A program made the position numbers and the translations under genes. The notes under the pieces were generated by a model. The model was not told the origin of the DNA, did not search any database, and saw only the letters and a program-made list of their open reading frames with translations. A DNA stretch of 6,207 nt from Rhizobiaceae bacterium (lineage in GTDB: Bacteria > Pseudomonadota > Alphaproteobacteria > Rhizobiales > Rhizobiaceae). The stretch lies in assembly GCA_020696915.1 (NCBI GenBank), contig JAJFMR010000333.1:1-6207 (forward strand), given 5' to 3'. Shown in pieces: positions 4,643 through 6,207 of this stretch. The stretch's first letter is position 1. Every line of letters starts with the position of its first letter.

Positions 4643-6207
4643 TCAGCGCCTGGTCGGAAACCGCGCCGCTTCTCGTCGACGTTGCCATGGGACGCGCGCC
4701 GGCCGACATGGTGATCCGCAACGTGCGCTGGGTGAACGTCCACTCCGGGGAGATCATCCCGCACACCGACATCGCCATTGCCGCCGGGCGTTTCGCCTTC
4801 GTCGGCAAGGATGCGGGCCATGCGATCGGCGACGGCACCGAGATCATCGACGCGGAGGGCCGCTACGCTGTCCCCGGCCTCTGCGACGCGCACATGCATG
4901 TCGAAAGCGGCATGGTCACGGTGACCGAATTCGCCCGCGCCGTCATTCCGCACGGCACCACCTCGATGTTCATCGACCCGCACGAAATAGCCAACGTGCT
5001 CGGCCTGGAAGGCGTCAGGCTGATGCATGACGAGGCTGCGGGCCTGCCGGTCAACGTCTTCGTGCAGATGCCGAGCTGCGTCCCGAGTGCGCCGGGTCTG
5101 GAGAATGCCGGCGCCAGCCTCGGCCCCGCGGAGGTCCGCGAAGCCATGTCGTGGCCCAACATCATCGGCCTTGGCGAGATGATGAATTTTCCAGGCGTGG
5201 TCGGCGGCGATCCCAGCATGCTCGAAGAGATCGGCGCCACGCAGGCTGCGCAAAAGACGGTCGGCGGCCACTACGCCTCCCCCGACCTGGGACTTCCGTT
5301 CCACGCCTATGCCGCCGCCGGTCCCGCTGACGACCACGAGGGCACCAGACTGGAGGACTGCATGGCGCGCGTGCGCCAGGGCATGCGTGCCATGCTGCGG
5401 CTCGGCTCCGCCTGGTACGACGTCGCCGCACAGGTCAAGGCCATCACCGAGCTTGGCCTGGATTCACGCTACTTCGTGCTGTGCACCGACGACAGCCATT
5501 CCGGCACGCTCGTCCATGACGGCCACATGAACCGCGTGGTGCGCCACGCGATTGCCCAGGGCCTGAGACCCGTCACCGCCATCCAGATGGCGACGCTCAA
5601 CGCCGCCGAGCATTTCGGCCTCGAACGGGAGCTGGGCTCGATCGCGCCCGGCCGCCGTGCCGATCTCATCCTCACCTCGGATCTGCCTGCACTGCCGGTC
5701 GAGACCGTCATCGCCCGGGGTCAGGTGATGGCCCGGTCGGGCAAGCTCGCCGCCGAGATCGCGCCATACCGGTATCCGGCTTCGGCGATGGACACGGTGA
5801 GACTCGCCAGGCGGCTCGTGGCGGCCGATTTCGACCTCGCCGCGCCGGATGGCGCAAACTCGGTCACGGCGCGCGTGATCGGGGTCATCGAGAACCAGGC
5901 GCCGACCCGCGCGCTGGAGCGCCGGCTTGCCGTGTCGGGCGGCGTCGTCGACATGGACCCGGCGGCGGACGTCTGCCAGATCGCCCTGGTGGAGCGCCAT
6001 CGCGGCAGCGGCACCGTCACCAACGGCTTCGTCTCCGGTTTCGGCTATGACCGCCCCTGCGCGGTCGCCAGCACGGTCGCGCATGACAGCCATCACATGA
6101 TCGTCGTCGGCACCGACAAGGGCGACATGGCGCTCGCCGCCAACCGGCTGGGCGAGGTCGGCGGCGGTGTCGTCGTGTTCGCCGGCGGCCGCGAACTGGC
6201 GCTGGTC
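4639..6207 (+). CDS. ade: Adenine deaminase (ADE2), 3' end cut by window
   Basis: This cytoplasmic amidohydrolase is expected to convert adenine to hypoxanthine and ammonia in purine salvage or nitrogen release. The first 523 residues are visible; family members run to about 570-600. Expected motifs are DAHMHVES (His85, His87), DPHEIANV (113-120), PSCVP (145-149), GLGEMMNFPGV (177-187, Glu180), GGHYASP (His211), DDHE (His233), LCTDD (Asp284) and IQMATLNAAEHFGL. The C-terminal domain shows NGFVSGFG and VAHDSHHMIVVGTD (480-493). Differences from the usual pattern are Gly210 for Asp in the DGH motif and Leu255 in RLGSA where the family has REGSA. The start is ATG 4639, behind GGAGG, overlapping the regulator stop by 4 nt (ATGA), so the two genes form one unit. 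It is a paralogue of the divergent ADE1; ADE2 is the more canonical of the two and the better candidate for real adenine deaminase activity. Confidence 0.92.
   Translation, partial: MISAWSETAPLLVDVAMGRAPADMVIRNVRWVNVHSGEIIPHTDIAIAAGRFAFVGKDAGHAIGDGTEIIDAEGRYAVPGLCDAHMHVESGMVTVTEFARAVIPHGTTSMFIDPHEIANVLGLEGVRLMHDEAAGLPVNVFVQMPSCVPSAPGLENAGASLGPAEVREAMSWPNIIGLGEMMNFPGVVGGDPSMLEEIGATQAAQKTVGGHYASPDLGLPFHAYAAAGPADDHEGTRLEDCMARVRQGMRAMLRLGSAWYDVAAQVKAITELGLDSRYFVLCTDDSHSGTLVHDGHMNRVVRHAIAQGLRPVTAIQMATLNAAEHFGLERELGSIAPGRRADLILTSDLPALPVETVIARGQVMARSGKLAAEIAPYRYPASAMDTVRLARRLVAADFDLAAPDGANSVTARVIGVIENQAPTRALERRLAVSGGVVDMDPAADVCQIALVERHRGSGTVTNGFVSGFGYDRPCAVASTVAHDSHHMIVVGTDKGDMALAANRLGEVGGGVVVFAGGRELALV

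Noticed and set aside
4428..5030. Plus-strand open frame of 200 codons across the regulator end and the ADE2 start
   Set aside because: It is out of frame with both, Arg/His-rich, and without motifs; the ADE2 frame has full catalytic motifs over the same bases.
1..6207. CRISPR arrays, tRNA/rRNA genes, insertion sequences, phage genes
   Set aside because: No regularly spaced repeats, RNA gene signatures, transposase-like sequences or terminal repeats were seen on either strand.

Overview
This window reads as GC-rich alphaproteobacterial DNA, most likely from a member of the Rhizobiales/Hyphomicrobiales. That placement rests on base composition, gene style and the combination of families; no species-level marker is present. 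Nearly all of it is coding. The contents point to uptake and deamination of purine bases or a related compound.

Layout. On the minus strand, transcribed from about 3.6 kb toward position 1, lie three genes in a row: a divergent adenine-deaminase-family amidohydrolase (1783-3588, here called ADE1), a secreted BMP/PnrA-type substrate-binding protein (695-1705), and the first 219 residues of an ABC-transporter ATPase of the nucleoside/sugar type (1-659, running off the left edge). On the plus strand, diverging from a 170-bp intergenic region, lie a broken LysR-type regulator (3759-4642) and a second adenine deaminase (4639-6207, ADE2), which overlaps the regulator by 4 nt (ATGA) and runs off the right edge.

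How the parts fit. The BMP protein would capture a nucleoside or purine-like ligand in the periplasm, the ATPase would power its import with permeases expected beyond the left edge, and the two deaminases would act on the imported base in the cytoplasm. The regulator would normally sit on the divergent promoter region. That region holds a perfect 6+6 bp inverted repeat with the T-N11-A form of LysR operators, and a separate 7-bp inverted repeat covering the ADE1 Shine-Dalgarno sequence.

Most worth attention. (1) ADE1 keeps most of the amidohydrolase metal ligands but has Cys where the strand-5 His is expected, Asp-Gln for the His-Glu of the usual DPHE motif, and no His in the C-terminal HDSH motif, so its chemistry or substrate may differ from adenine. 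(2) ADE2 keeps those motifs but has Leu for the Glu of the REGS motif. (3) The regulator has lost about 30 codons from its DNA-binding domain with a frame change, so control of this locus may be lost or handed to another factor. (4) A strong bulged hairpin lies between ADE1 and the BMP gene. Nothing here amounts to a clearly new class of system; the best candidate for something undescribed is the ADE1/BMP-transporter pair acting on a non-adenine substrate.
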